Shown: positions 11,671-23,729, counted from the stretch's first letter. The stretch is DNA of 64,000 bases from Platanthera guangdongensis (GCA_039583875.1 CM077167.1:149809010-149873009); one strand, 5' to 3'. The notes: a model not told the origin generated them from the sequence alone. Numbers and translations: made by a program.

Positions 11671-11746
11671 GTACGGTTTAATTTATAGCAAGTCAATTTC
11701 CATAAATACTTATTATGCACATGTTACCTTACCACTACTTATTTAG
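11671..11746 (+). other. Candidate gag-pol intron of Gypsy-A
   Basis: The sequence shows ACAG then GTACGG at 11671 and TTATTTAG ending at 11746. The 76-nt interval is AT-rich and holds stops in both the gag and pol frames. Removing it joins VVTG of Gag in frame to [20 protein letters not shown] of the protease, which fits the continuous gag-protease junction of related elements. Pol has no ATG upstream of the protease. Splicing is inferred. Confidence 0.55.
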
Positions 11747-14700
11747 GATTTGTATTGATTTGTGAAAATCCGACACGAGCACACTTCGATACGGGAGCCT
11801 CACACTCCTTCTTGTCCGAAGGATTTATATCACGCATCGGAGTCCCTTCTTCGATGGCGAAGGATAAGTTGGATGTGTTGTTGCCCAATGGGTGTTCGAT
11901 GCGAGCGGATAGGATCTGCGATGTTAGGACTCGTATTGGGGAGCAGGAGTTCGACCTGCGGGCGTCTTTACTTCTGTTAGTGGAGTTCGACGTCATATTT
12001 GGCATGGACTGGCTCTCGGAGAAGCAGGACCATATAGATTGCGGTAGCAAGGAAGTTAAGCTGGGAGCGAGTCATGAGACGACTTTTACGGGCTTAAAGG
12101 GGTCGAGCAAGATGTTGATGTCTGCTCTTCAGGTGGTGAAGGCGGTTCGTGCTGGAGCAGAACTGTTCTTTACACTAGTGGAGGTTGCAAAGCCGAAGCC
12201 TGCGTTGGATTGTATTTCAGTGGTATCGGAATACCCTGATGTGTTCCCCGCAGATCTTCCTGGAGCCCCGCCTCAGCGGGAGATAGATTTTACGATCGAG
12301 CTTGTGCCAGGTGCAAAGCCCGTGTCACGATCTCCTTATCGGCTAGTGCCTAAGGAAATGGCGGAGCTGAAAGTTCAACTGCAAGAGTTGTTGGAGCAAG
12401 GGTATGTGCGCCCGAGTTCTTCGCCTTGGAGCGCACCGGTCCTCTTTGTTAAGAAGAAGGACGGAAGCTTGAGGCTATGTATTGATTATCGGGAACTAAA
12501 CAAGCTGACGGAGAAGAACAAGTACCCGATCCCCCGGATTGATGATCTCTTTGATCAGTTAGTCGGGTCGACGGTGTACTCGAAGTTGGATCTCAAGGCT
12601 GGGTACTATCAGCTGCGAATAAGGGAGACTGATATCCCGAAGACAGCGTTTAGTACGAGATACGGGCATTATGAGTTTACAGTCATGCCGTTTGGGCTGA
12701 CTAATGCACCGTCAGTATTCATGGATTTGATGAACATGACTTTCAGGGAGTACTTGGACCATTTCGTGATCGTCTTCATCGACGATATTTTGGTGTACTC
12801 GCAAAGTGAGGAAGATCACTTCAAGCATCTTCATTTGGTGTTGGAGACGCTAAGGAGAAATCAGTTGTATGCCAAGTTCTCGAAGTGCGAGTTTTGGCTA
12901 TCCTCAGTGGCGTTCCTCGGGCATATAGTGAGTGGAGAGGGTATTGCTGTGGATCCGGCGAAGATTGTTGCGATACGGGAGTGGCCTGAGCTTGCTACTG
13001 TAGCGGAAGTCCGGAGTTTTCTGGGGCTTGCCGGCTATTATAGGCGCTTCGTAGAGAACTTCTCGCGGATAGCGTTACCTCTCACTACTTTGACGAGGAA
13101 GGAGCATAAGTTCGTTTGGACGCCGGAGTGCGCACGAGCTTTTGAGGAGTTGAAGTGTCGGTTGACCACGGCGCCTGTGCTGAGTTCGCCATGTGGGACC
13201 AAAGGCTATGAGATTTATTGCGATGCTTCAGGCAGCGGTTTGGGTTGCGTGCTACTGCAACACGGAAGTGTAATAGCTTATGGATCGAGACAGCTAAAAG
13301 TGCATGAAAGGAATTATCCGGTCCATGACTTGGAGTTAGCGGCCGTGATTTTTGCCTTGAAGTTGTGGAGACACTACTTGTACGGTGTGAAGATTGATAT
13401 CTACACCGATCACAAGAGCCTGAAGTACCTTATTGACCAGAAAGATCTGAATATGCGGCAGCGTAGATGGATGGAGTTCCTGGGGGACTATACGTTCAAG
13501 ATCCACTACGTGCCTGGCAAAGGGAATGCGGTTGCGGATGCGCTGAGTCGCCGAGCCCCAGCTCAAGCCAATTGGCTATCGGTGCATGATGAGCGGTTGG
13601 TGCGAGAGTTGGAGGTGTTGGAGATTGTCTGTGTGGACAGACAATCAGGTGCTGAAGCAGTTCTGAATTGGACTGAAGTCCAATATGACCTGGCTGATCG
13701 TATTCGGCAGGCTTTGGATATGGATGCTCATATGAAACAATTCATGGTAGAGGCTCTGGATGGGTCAAATTCCCAATTCGTCGTGGAGGACGGGTTGCTT
13801 TGGAAAGACGGTCGTTTGTGCGTCCCAAGTGTGGGCAATTTACGAGTGGAGTTATTGTACGAGGCACACCATACCAAGTACTCGATTCACCCGGGGAGCA
13901 CGAAGATGTACCGTTTTGTGAAGAAACTGTTTTGGTGGCCGGGTTTGAAGAAGGATGTGGCGCTATACGTAGCGAAGTGCCAAACTTGCGCCTTAGTAAA
14001 GGCGGAGTGCCAAAAGTCGGGAGGATTTCTTAAGTCCTTGCCTATTCCGGAGTGGAAATTTGACGACATCTCTATGGACTTTGTGCACGGTTTGCCAAGG
14101 TCGCAGAAGGGAAACGACGCCATTTGGGTGGTTGTTGATCGATTAACAAAGGTGTCGCATTTTATTCCGCATAGGAAGGATGATCCGGTGGAGAAATTGG
14201 CGAAGCTTTATGTGGATAACATAGTGCGGCTTCATGGTGTGCCCCGCAGTATCGTGAGTGACCGAGATGTGCGGTTCATGTCCAATGATTGGAGCCTTGT
14301 GCAGCAAATGTTGGGAACAAAGCTGAAGTTCAGCACAGCCTTCCATCCTCAAAAGGATGGGCAGACCGAGAGGGTCAATAGAACTATGGAAGACATGCTC
14401 CGCATGTGTGTCTTGGATTTTGGAAAGCAATGGGAAGACCACCTATATTTGGTGGAGTTCGCATACAACAACAACTACCAAGCGAGTATTCAGATGGCGC
14501 CTTTCGAGGCCCTATATGGTAGGAAATGTCGCACGCCGTTGTCTTGGTTAGAAACGGGTGAGTCAAAGTTGTATAAGCGATCAGAAGTGGATGATGCTAC
14601 TTCTTTGGTGAGAACCATTCGGGAGAGGTTGCTTATCGCTCAGGACCGGCAAACAAAGTACTATAATGCCAAGCACAGGAATGTGGAGTTCGCTGTGGGC

Positions 14701-15195
14701 GATTATGTATACTTAAAGATCAAGCCGTTCAAGGGTGTCTCGCGGGTGCGACGATTGAAAAAGCTAAGCCCGAGGTACCTTGGACCGTTTGAGGTTCTAG
14801 AGCGAGTTGGTGAAGCGGTCTATCGGTTGAAGCTTTCAGTGGAGCTTAGTGGTTTACATGATGTATTCCACATTTCGGTACTTCGGAAGGCGGTGCAAGA
14901 GCCTACGCAAGTGATCGCGGTTGATCAAGTGCCGGTGGATAGTGGGCTAACGACAAAGGTTAAGCCCGTGCGGATTGAGGACTCGAAGGTCAAGCGACTA
15001 CGCAATAAAGAGATCAGGATGGTCAAGGTCTGGTGGGACAATTGCGGTCGTGAGGAGCTCTCTTGGGAGCGAGTGCAGACTATGCTTGACGAGTATCCGG
15101 AGTTGTTCCGCTCAGGTACAAATTTTGGTTTTGTACCTGTCTTTCCTTTATATAATTTCGTGGACGAAATTCTTTTAAGAGGGGGAGAGTTGTAA
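11747..15195 (+). CDS. pol: Gypsy-A Pol: protease, RT, RNase H, integrase
   Basis: About 1149 residues without a stop. Protease has FDTGASHSF. Reverse transcriptase has [35 protein letters not shown] and the catalytic FIDDILVYS. RNase H has [24 protein letters not shown] and [10 protein letters not shown]. Integrase has an HHCC zinc region ([21 protein letters not shown]), the core Asp of [17 protein letters not shown], and the Glu of [13 protein letters not shown]. The end ([19 protein letters not shown], then [22 protein letters not shown]) resembles the chromodomain-like tail of Tekay chromoviruses, which in that family guides insertion into heterochromatin. No ATG starts the frame, so expression probably depends on fusion to Gag. 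All catalytic residues I can check are present. Confidence 0.93.
15171..15190 (+). promoter_or_regulatory. Polypurine tract of Gypsy-A
   Basis: AAGAGGGGGAGAG immediately precedes the TG of the 3' LTR, in the position used to prime plus-strand DNA. Confidence 0.8.
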
Positions 15196-17251
15196 CGCCC
15201 CGAAACTCAAAGGAGCAAAGGGGGACGTTTTGGGCCAGTTTGAGTTCTGGCTGCAGGCACACGGCCAGGGACACGGGCGTGTCCCAGGGCGTGTCAAGCC
15301 TGTGTCGACACTAAGACGGGAAGTCGACACTTTGGTCTCGACATTGTGTCGAGACTGGGCACATGGCCTGCGATACGGGCGTGTCGCATGGCGTGTCGAC
15401 CCGTGTCGACGATCGTCCCCGGGAGTCGACGAGATTCGCTCGACGATGCGTCGAGAGTGGGCACACGGCCTGCGACACGGGCGTGTCGCATGGCGTGTCG
15501 ACCCGTGTCGACACTCGTCCCGGAAGTCGACGAATCTTGCTCGACGATCGTCGAGACAAGGCACACGGCCTAGGACACGGGCGTGTCCGAGGCCGTGTCG
15601 AGTGTGGAGACCGTGTACACGGCCCTGGAGCCCAGGCGTGTCAAGGTGATACGGGCGTGTGCCAGGCTGTGTTCGGTCCAGATTGGGCATTTCAGCCCCG
15701 AATCGAAGCCGTTCATTTCTTTAACTGAAGATCCAACTGCTGGGGGTTGTTCCTGAAGGGATATACCCGTGAATGGACTTGGAAAACCCTTACTTTTCAT
15801 AACTTCTCATCTTTCTAAAACCTTAGAGACAGAGGAGAGCCAAGGGAGGAAGAAGGAGCTAGATCCCGCCATTGGAGGAGCTTCGGAGCTCCGAATCGCG
15901 AGCCGACTCCGGATCCACGGAGGCAACGCTAGTGCGGTGGTTTTCATCCAATTACTTTTCCATGGCGCCAAAGAGGAACGCAAGGGTAACGATCCTCATC
16001 TTGAGCATGAGTAGCTCTCTTTCTTTGCATAGGAAGCCCGCTCTCGCGAGTTTGCGGAGAGTTGGAGGCGTTCCTTCATGTAGATATGTGAAGTCCCCAT
16101 TGTTTAGAGTCCATAAGCGAGAACGGACACAGACATGATGTGTGAAGCCTACCCGGACATGTTGGTCTGGATCAGTGATGTTGCATTGCATAAATGCCGG
16201 AGAAGACTCCGTGCTATTGGTTGTTTTTCGGGTTTTCTACGCAGTAGATTGCAGCAGGGAGCCTTGGGGACTAACCCAAAGGTGCACCCGGAAAACTGGG
16301 CGGATACGAGATCTTGCCAACTTGGTGGCCTGAGAGCCAGCTTGAACATAATCAGGTTATGTGAAATGTGATGGAAGTGGGACTCGGGGGAAGTTTGACC
16401 TGCGCATATGGTTTAAATTACCGTTGCGGGCGCATATGGTTTAAATTACCGTTGCGTTGTGAGCACGAGTTAGATGGAACCGTACCCATTCTATGTCGTT
16501 CGGATTAGAGCCGTTGGCATAGATGAGAGTCTTCGGCGGTCTATGGTTTTAATTACCGTGACTCATGCCGGGAAGACAAACTGCTCATTGTTTGGCCGTC
16601 CAAAGGGGATGGCGGTGAGTCGGCAGACTTAGACTGCGTTCACCGAGAATGTGCCCTGAGTGCACGGGGTGTGTGGCCGTTGAGCCTCCGCCTGTGATGA
16701 AATGGCTATATATACATTGCTCGCATATGCTAATGAAATGCAGGGAAGGAGCATTGCCGCCCCGAGTTGGGGGCGGGATCGTTATAATTTGGTCAGCATT
16801 GCTGACCGTTGCCTTGTTTTGCCACCGTACGGTGGTTTGTTGCTTGCAGGTGCAGCTGGACCAAGCAGTCAATAGCGGGCTAAAGCCCGAATGCGAAGCC
16901 GGCCCTTGAAGGCCTAAGTTGGAAGTTTTTAATGCTTTATTCATGTGTGACCGGCCTGCGTGCCGTGGTTTGTAAAACATGTAATTGGAAGTGAAACATT
17001 TTGTAAGGCCTTAAGGCTCATTTTGGGTATTTTGTAATAACATTCCTATTTTGTATTAGTGGACATTCGTTCTTTAATGCTGGGTTCTTTGTTACAACTT
17101 TTATAAACTGCTTCCGCTAGAATGCTCTGTGTAGGACGTTGAGATTGGTTGGATGGTTTTCATAAGTAACCACCCGGTCTGTCTGTGGCATACGGCGTCG
17201 GGCCCCGGCCGGAACTACTGCTATATGCTGTGACGGATAGGGGGTGTTACA
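15191..17251 (+). repeat. 3' LTR of Gypsy-A
   Basis: 2061 bp, near-identical to 8239-10301, with the same palindrome block at about 15252-15692 and the matching TATATATA at 16707-16714. It ends GTGTTACA and is followed by the target duplication GCTTA. Confidence 0.93.
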
Positions 17252-19067
17252 GCTTAGGCTACGTTATTCTGCAAAATGGGAAAGTGATTGCTTATGGCTC
17301 TCGCCAGTTGAAAGTGCACGAGCGAAATTATCCCGTCCACGACCTAGAGTTGGCAGCGGTGATCTTTGCACTGAAGCTGTGGAGACATTATCTGTATGGC
17401 GTGAAAGTGAACATCTATATAGACCACAAGAGCCTAAAGTACTTACTGGAGTAGAAGGACCTGAATATGCGACAATGAAGCTGGTTGGAGTTCCTTGGAG
17501 ACTACACCTTTGTGATTCATTATACTCCCAGGAAGGGAAATGTGGTCGTAGATGCCTTAAGTCGGAGAGCTCTGGCAAGGGCAAGCTGGTTGCAGAGGCA
17601 TGATGAACGTCTAATCCAGGAGTTGGAAGCGTTAGAGATTTCTTATGTTGACAAGAATGCTACAGCTGATGCATGTTTGAACTGGACGGAGGTGCAGTGT
17701 GACCTTGCGGACATGGTTTGACTAGCAACGGAGCTAGATGAGAGTCTACAACGCTATGCCAAGGATGTGCCAGAGGGTAAATTCTCCTGGAATGACGGTC
17801 TTTTGTAGAAAGAGGGCCGTTTGTGCGTCCCCATTTTGGGTAAGTTGAGGGAAGAGTTGATGTATGAAGCTCACTATATGAAGTACTCGATTCACCCTGG
17901 GAGCACAAAGATGTTCAGATACATGAAAAAGCCAAACTTGTGCTATGGTGAAGGCAGAATGCCAGAAGCCTGGCGGTTTCTTGAAGTCGTTGTCGATTCC
18001 GGAATGGAAGTTCGACAATATTTCCATGTATTTCGTGCACGGGTTGTCGAGATCTCAGCGCGAAAATGATTCAATCTGGGTAATTGTCGACCGACTGACG
18101 AAGGTGGCACACTTCCTTCCAAATAAACGGAACGATTCTGTGGAAAGTTTGGCAAAGCTTTATGTTGAGCAGATTGTGTGGCTATATGGTGTTCCTAAGA
18201 GTATCGTAAGTGATCGCGATGGGCGGTTCACATCGAATGACTAGAGGCTAGTTCATCAGCTGTTGGGCACAAAGTTAACATTTAGTACGACCTTTCATCC
18301 CCAAACAGATGGCCAAACTGAAAGGACCAACAAAACGATGGAGGATATGCTCCGGATGTGCGCCCTGGACTTTGGGAAGAGATGGGAAGATCATCTCTAC
18401 ATGGTGGAGTTTGCCTACAATAACAGCTACCAAGCGAGCATCGGTATGACACCATATGAAGCTCTGTATGGACAGAAGTGTCGTACTCCTTTAATTTTGG
18501 GTAGAAGCAGGCAACTCCAAGTTGTATAGGCGTAATGACATCGAAGAAGCGAACTCGAAGATACACACTATTTGAGAAAGGCTACTGATAGCCCAGGATC
18601 GTCAAACGAAATACTACAACGCCAAGCATCGGAATGTGAAGTTCGTGGTGGGTGATTGGGTATACTTGAAGATCAAACCCTTTAAAGGCGTATCCAGGAT
18701 TTGGCGTTTGAAAAAGTTGAGCTCGCGGTATCTGGGTCCGTTTGAAGTGGTGGAGCGAGTTGGGGAAGCTGCATATCGGCTAGCTCTTTCGGCAGACTTG
18801 GGTGGATTACACGATGTGTTTCACATCTCGGTGCTTCGGAAAGCAGTAAAGGATCCAACTCAAGTGATCGAGAATGATCATGTGTCGGTGGAGTATGGGC
18901 TAACGACGAAGGTTAGGCCCATTCGGATCGAGGATCATGCCGAGAAACAGTTGCGGAACAAGACGATCGGGATGGTCAAAGTCCGATGGGACAATTGCGG
19001 CCGTGAAGAACTCACATGGGAGCGAGAGCAAACCATGCGAGCTGAGTTTCCCGAGCTCTTTGTGTAA
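17252..19067 (+). pseudogene. Gypsy-B RNase H and integrase, right part of pol
   Basis: It continues the frame cut at 8238: [41 protein letters not shown], then integrase with [26 protein letters not shown] and a chromodomain-like tail ending ELTWEREQTM and PELFV. Stops replace Gln after LLE (17452), Arg after RQ, the codon after ADMV (17719), Trp in DGLL*KEG, and Trp in SND (18242). About 50 bp is deleted near 17930, removing one end of the zinc region and shifting the frame. Another shift lies near 18500, followed by a TGA. The final segment 18636-19067 is open again. Homology to Gypsy-A is strong throughout. It is not functional. Confidence 0.92.
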
Positions 19068-19179
19068 CTGTTGTGCAGTGTGTTACGTTGTATATACAAT
19101 TGTGGAATGAAACCTCTTCTGTTGAAGTCCTTACTTTCTGCAAATTTCGAGGACAAAATTTTTGTAAGGAGGGGAGGGT

Positions 19180-20221
19180 TGTAACACCCCAAATCCCAGA
19201 ATTTGGCAAAGTTGGGTGACACGGCCTGGGACACGGGTGTGTCCCAGGGCGTGTCCTACTCGGGTGACCAGTCGACGAGAATTAGACGAAAATCCGTTCG
19301 ACGAAAAATGAGGGCACACGCTCTCTGACACGAGCGTGTCAGAGGCCGTGTCCTCTGCGGGTCGACGAATTTCAGCTCGATGAAATTGAGCTGGGGCGTG
19401 TCTAGTGCCGTGTATGGGCACACGGCCTGTGACACGGGCGTGTCACAGGTCGTGTCCTTTTCTGGATGTGCCCAAGACATTGAGGCCTGGTGTACATGAC
19501 CCACGACATGGGTGTGTCTTGGGTATAGGGCCTGTGACACGGGCGTGTCACTGGCCATGTCCCTGTCGGGTTGACATTGATTTTTGTACAGCCTGATGTA
19601 CACGGCCACAGACACGGGCGTGTCTGAAGGCGTGTCAGGTGACACGGCCTGTGACACGAGCGTGTCACATGGGTGTGTAAAGGACTGGATAAGTCGGTTG
19701 AGCACCGCTTGAGGTACACGGCCTGGGACACAGGCGTGTCACAGGCCGTGTCAGGCAAAAAAAATATGATTTTAGGGCAAAATCATGGCTTTCCATTTCT
19801 TCAGCTGTGATCCAATGGCTGAGGTTCCTCCCTGTGTCCTTAAGGCCGAAAATGAGATGAGAATTCTCATTTGTCATTTGTCCTTCACTTTCTAAAGTTT
19901 AGAAAGAGAGAAAGATAGGAAGAAGGAGGGGGAGGAAGAGGAGTTGGCCACCGGTGGTGCTGTGGAGTTCCGTTTAGAGATCCGAGGCCAGCGTTGTGGA
20001 GGAAATGTCATTGCGGTTCTTTCAAGCCAGCTAGGAGCTCATGGAGCCGAAGCGGTCTTCAAGGGTAACGACTTTTATTCCTAGCCATGTGAAGGCTTCC
20101 TTCTTGGCATGTGCATATGATTCCCCCACTAGAGGGTGGCGTGTTATGGGAGTCTCTTGGGTTGATTTGTGGAATCCCCATTCATTTGGCATATAGTTCC
20201 GAAAATGGAGTACGGAATAGG
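19180..20221 (+). repeat. Gypsy-B 3' LTR, first part
   Basis: It begins TGTAACACCCC straight after the purine tract AGGAGGGGAGGGT. The segment 19215-19760 holds repeated 30-40 bp palindromes of the form ACACGGCC(TGTG)ACACGGGCGTGT(CACA)GGCCGTGT. It is cut at 20221 by solo LTR-C and resumes at 22809 with AAGCATGTTGTGTGAAGCC, the same order as in the Gypsy-A LTR. Confidence 0.88.
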
Positions 20222-22808
20222 TGTAATGCACCAAAATTCGAAAGAAGGACGAGCAGTATTGAGAGCCAAGTTTGGGTCTTGGTAAGGTTCACACGGCCTA
20301 GGACACGGGCGTGCCCATGGCCGTGTCGTACCAGGTTCGTCGAGTGCCCGGGAAGTCGATGATTTTCGTTCGATGAAGTGTCAAGACAGGGAACACGGCC
20401 TAGGACACGGGCATGTCCATGGCCGTGTCGTGGCGGGTTCGTCGAGAGCCCGGGTGGTCGACGAACTGCGTTCGACGATATGTCGAGATAATGAACACGG
20501 CTTGGGACACAGGCGTGTCCAAGGCCGTGTCGTGCGCGTGTTCAACGAATTTTCCACGAGGTCGATGAAGAGGCAGTCAACGATCGTCGAGACTTCGAAC
20601 ACAGCCTGAGACACGGGCGTATCCCAGGCCATGTCCTTCTCGAGTTGTGAGCCGGTCCGTGTAAGGGGGTTGAACACGGCCTGGAGCCCAGATGTGTTCG
20701 GCATGACACGGGCGTGTCAATTTCGACATGGGCGTTTCGTTTGACCGTGTCCTTCTCGGGTGGTTTTTGAGGCTATATCGATGGAGGAACACACCTAGCA
20801 ACACGAGCGTGTACTGCATGACACGGGCGTGTCAGCTGTGACACGGGCGTGTTCCTAGCCCGTGTCCTGTTTCTTAGTGTGATGGTTTTTGCGGCGATTG
20901 AGACACACGGCCTTGGATACGGGCATGTCCCAAGCCGTGTTCGGCCCAGGTGTTTTGATTTTCAGTTCGGATCGTGGCCGTTCGTTTCCTTCTTTTGGGA
21001 TCTAATGGTCCAGGGTTGCCCTTGCTGAGTTAAGTCTGGGAATAGGGTTTAGAAACCCTCATTCTTCTTCAAACACTCTCTTTCTAAGATCTAGAGAGAA
21101 GGGAGAGCAAGGAAGGAGGGGAAGGAGAAATCCGGCTGCCGGAGAAGCTTCGGTGCTCCAAATCGTGAGCCGAGTGCAGATCCGTGGAGACAAGACCATT
21201 GCGAAGGTTTTCATCCGGCTAAGTTGCCATGGCTAGGAAGAGGGGTCGGAAGGTAACGACACTTCTCCTCTTGGTTTTAGGATGCATGTTTAACAACTTT
21301 TACTTTTTAGTTTTTGGGCACCAAACTCTCAAATGAGAGGGGTTTGGGTCGCCATGGTTCAAGAGGAACCTCCGGGTCAATTGAGTCCATCCCCGACATG
21401 GTTTTGCATTAAAGATCCGCTCTGCTAGTGGATTAGGCATGGTGGGTGAAGCCGTAGTCGCGACTATTAGTCCGACTCGGTGATGTTGCATACGAGCTTT
21501 AAGGATTTGTAGAGATCCATTGTGGCAAGATGTCGTTTGTGATGTTTGTGATGTTTTCCCCCTTTTCTCGAGTGAGTACGTGTAGTCGGAACTGGACAAG
21601 GTTAGCTCCTCAATGACGGTAGATGGATTCCTTGGTGGACAAGGTTAGCTCCGCAGTGGCGGTAGATGGTTTCCTTGGTGCGCGGGGACGTTGCAGTACA
21701 AATGAGGGATTAGGGTGGGAATGGTATTTGGATTGTAATGTGCTAAGGCGTGTCTTTGTCTCCATGGTCGGCTGGCTATCCCGTAACATGCAGGTCATGT
21801 GTGGAGAGTGTCCTGACGAGACTAGTCCCCTTCCATGAGACTGACGAGAATGCCAAGAATGGGGCAAGCCCGGGCAATGAGGCCATGAGCGGGTGGGGTC
21901 CAGCAAGGCTTCTTAGAATCGGTCATTGTGTTAGATGGAATCCTGACATGAGAAGTCAGATCTTGCAGACAAGCCCGGGTCTAAGACCATGAGCGGGTGG
22001 GGACGTGGCAAGAGTTCTGTGTGGCGGCTTGCATGCCATTGGGGGAATTGCAGTGCCCCCTTTGTTTACAGCTTAATGTCAATGGGGAAATGATGAGTAC
22101 CCAGATGATGTGATGATGAGCTAGATGCATACGCGATAGGGTGCCTTGGGTGAAGCCCGGGTTTTGCATTCATGCTGCATAGTAGGCTCCTTTTCTTTAT
22201 ATGCTCAATACTAGAGAACGTGCATGTTTTTTGAGACATCCAAGCCTGTTCAATAGTGCTATACTTGTTTATGTATATTGTATACAAAGTGCTGACTTGC
22301 AGGTTGGAGGGGTACCCCGGGGTCCGTTAGGGTCTGCCGGGAGGAGATGTGTTTGTTATACAGTTTGAGGTCAGCCTTTGCCGACCCACGTTACAACCAA
22401 ATTTTACAGGGCAAGGAGCGCAAGTAGGAGATAGCTCGCCGGCCAGAAAGGCCTAAGCCTCATGAAGTGTTACCATCCTTGCAATGGCTTTACTTTTGTG
22501 ATTTTGTATGTTTGATGTTGTTGTCTTCCGGCTTGTATGCCAAGATAGCTTAGGAGTGCCTATGCACTTTGATGTGTTATGTATTGTTGGAGGTTTGGTC
22601 TCTCTTTTGTTGTAAGGCCATAAGGCCGTTTCGAGACTCTTATGGATGTGGATAACTTCTAGTATTGGTTGATGTTTCCGCTGTGTTTGCATATGAGTTT
22701 TGAGTTTGGGTAGATATATCATCTTATAATACTAAAGCTGTGGCGTTTGTATGTTGTGGGGCCCCAGCCGGACCCATATTATATGATCATTACAGGTGAG
22801 GTATTACA
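20222..22808 (+). mobile_element. Solo LTR-C (gypsy-type) inside Gypsy-B LTR
   Basis: It begins TGTAATGCACC and ends GTATTACA. The flanks are ATAGG on the left and ATAAG on the right, a 5-bp duplication with one later change. No internal coding sequence is present, so it is a solo LTR, normally left by recombination between the two LTRs of a full element. It carries its own palindrome block (20290-20940) with GACACGGGCGTGTC and TCGACGAA words. Its sequence after 21300 matches LTR-D and LTR-K. Confidence 0.85.
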
Positions 22809-22914
22809 ATAAGCATGTTGTGTGAAGCCCATCTGGACAGGTTGGTCTAGATTGGTGATGTTGCATATGCGCAACGGAGAAGACTTCGTGATAAACGTGC
22901 AGTTTAGGAGTCGA

Positions 22915-23285
22915 TGGGTTAAACCTGTGAAAGGCAGTAGCAGGAAGTACTGGAGTGGTAGTCTAGAAAAATACCCTTGTGATGCTTGTGTTATTGGGTT
23001 GTACCTGTGAAAGGTAGTAGCAGGAAGTACTGGATTGGTAATCCAGGAAATACCCTTTTAATGCATGATGTTCATGGGTGGTACCTGTGAAGGGGAGTAG
23101 CAGGAAGTACTGGCGAGTACTGGCGTAGTAAGTCAGGAAAATACCCTTGACATTTGCGATAATTGTGGGGTTGTACCTGTGAAAGGGAGTAGCAGGAAGT
23201 ACTGGTGTGCCCAGGAAAGACCCTCTAATGTTGTGATACGAATGGGTGTGATAGTAAGTACTGGTGTGCCCAGGAAAACACCCAG
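22915..23285 (+). repeat. 80-bp tandem array in Gypsy-B LTR
   Basis: ACCTGTGAAAGG plus AGTAGCAGGAAGTACTGG starts at 22923, 23003, 23083 and 23175, each followed by CCAGGAAAATACCC-like sequence. A partial fifth unit starts near 23246. The spacing is 80, 80 and 92 bp, and the longer unit holds a small internal duplication of the GTACTGGCG type. The Gypsy-A LTR lacks this array. Confidence 0.88.
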
Positions 23286-23378
23286 GCTTTATGCCAAACA
23301 GGTAAGGTGAAACCGACCAGTGCCTTTGATTTAGCCGCGAGTACGCCGTACTCGGTGATGGCAAGGCGATTTGAGAAA

Positions 23379-23379
<1 letters not shown>

Positions 23380-23409
<30 letters not shown>
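23380..23409. repeat. Homopolymer run of 30 G
   Basis: An uninterrupted G run in the Gypsy-B LTR. It may be an assembly or sequencing estimate of a longer or shorter tract. G runs of this length can form four-stranded DNA. Confidence 0.9.
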
Positions 23410-23410
<1 letters not shown>

Positions 23411-23729
23411 GGATGATCCGACTTGCGTTATGTCCATCCGATGTGAGACCTGAAAGTGCGGTCTGTTGGAGCACATAGCGAGAGTCTTAGGCATGCGCGT
23501 CGTGATACAATGGGGGGCTACGGGCCAATCCCGGTTCGCTAAGACTATAATCTCTGGCTGCACGCCATGGAGAAAATGCTCAATGTTTTGCCGTTGGCTT
23601 GCGACCCTAATACGGTGGTGGGCAACTGGTTCGCCGGTACACCAAGAATGTGCCCTGAGTGCACGGATCGTCGGGCCGTGTGGCTGACGATTGTGATGGA
23701 ATGTATGTGCGTGAAAGTACAATGTAGTG

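Larger units (their letters stand above)
8239..17251 (+). mobile_element. Gypsy-A, nearly intact Tekay/Del-like Ty3/gypsy element
   Basis: LTRs at 8239-10301 and 15191-17251 begin TGTAACGCCCC and end GTGTTACA. The 5-bp duplication GCTTA lies at 8234-8238 and 17252-17256. The primer site TGGTATCAGAC starts at 10305. The polypurine tract AAGAGGGGGAGAG ends at 15189. Between them lie one long gag and one long pol reading frame without internal stops. LTR length near 2.06 kb, pol order protease-RT-RNase H-integrase and a chromodomain-like C terminus suit the Tekay/Del chromovirus group. The LTRs differ by a few percent by eye. It sits inside the RNase H region of Gypsy-B in the same orientation. 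Confidence 0.95.
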
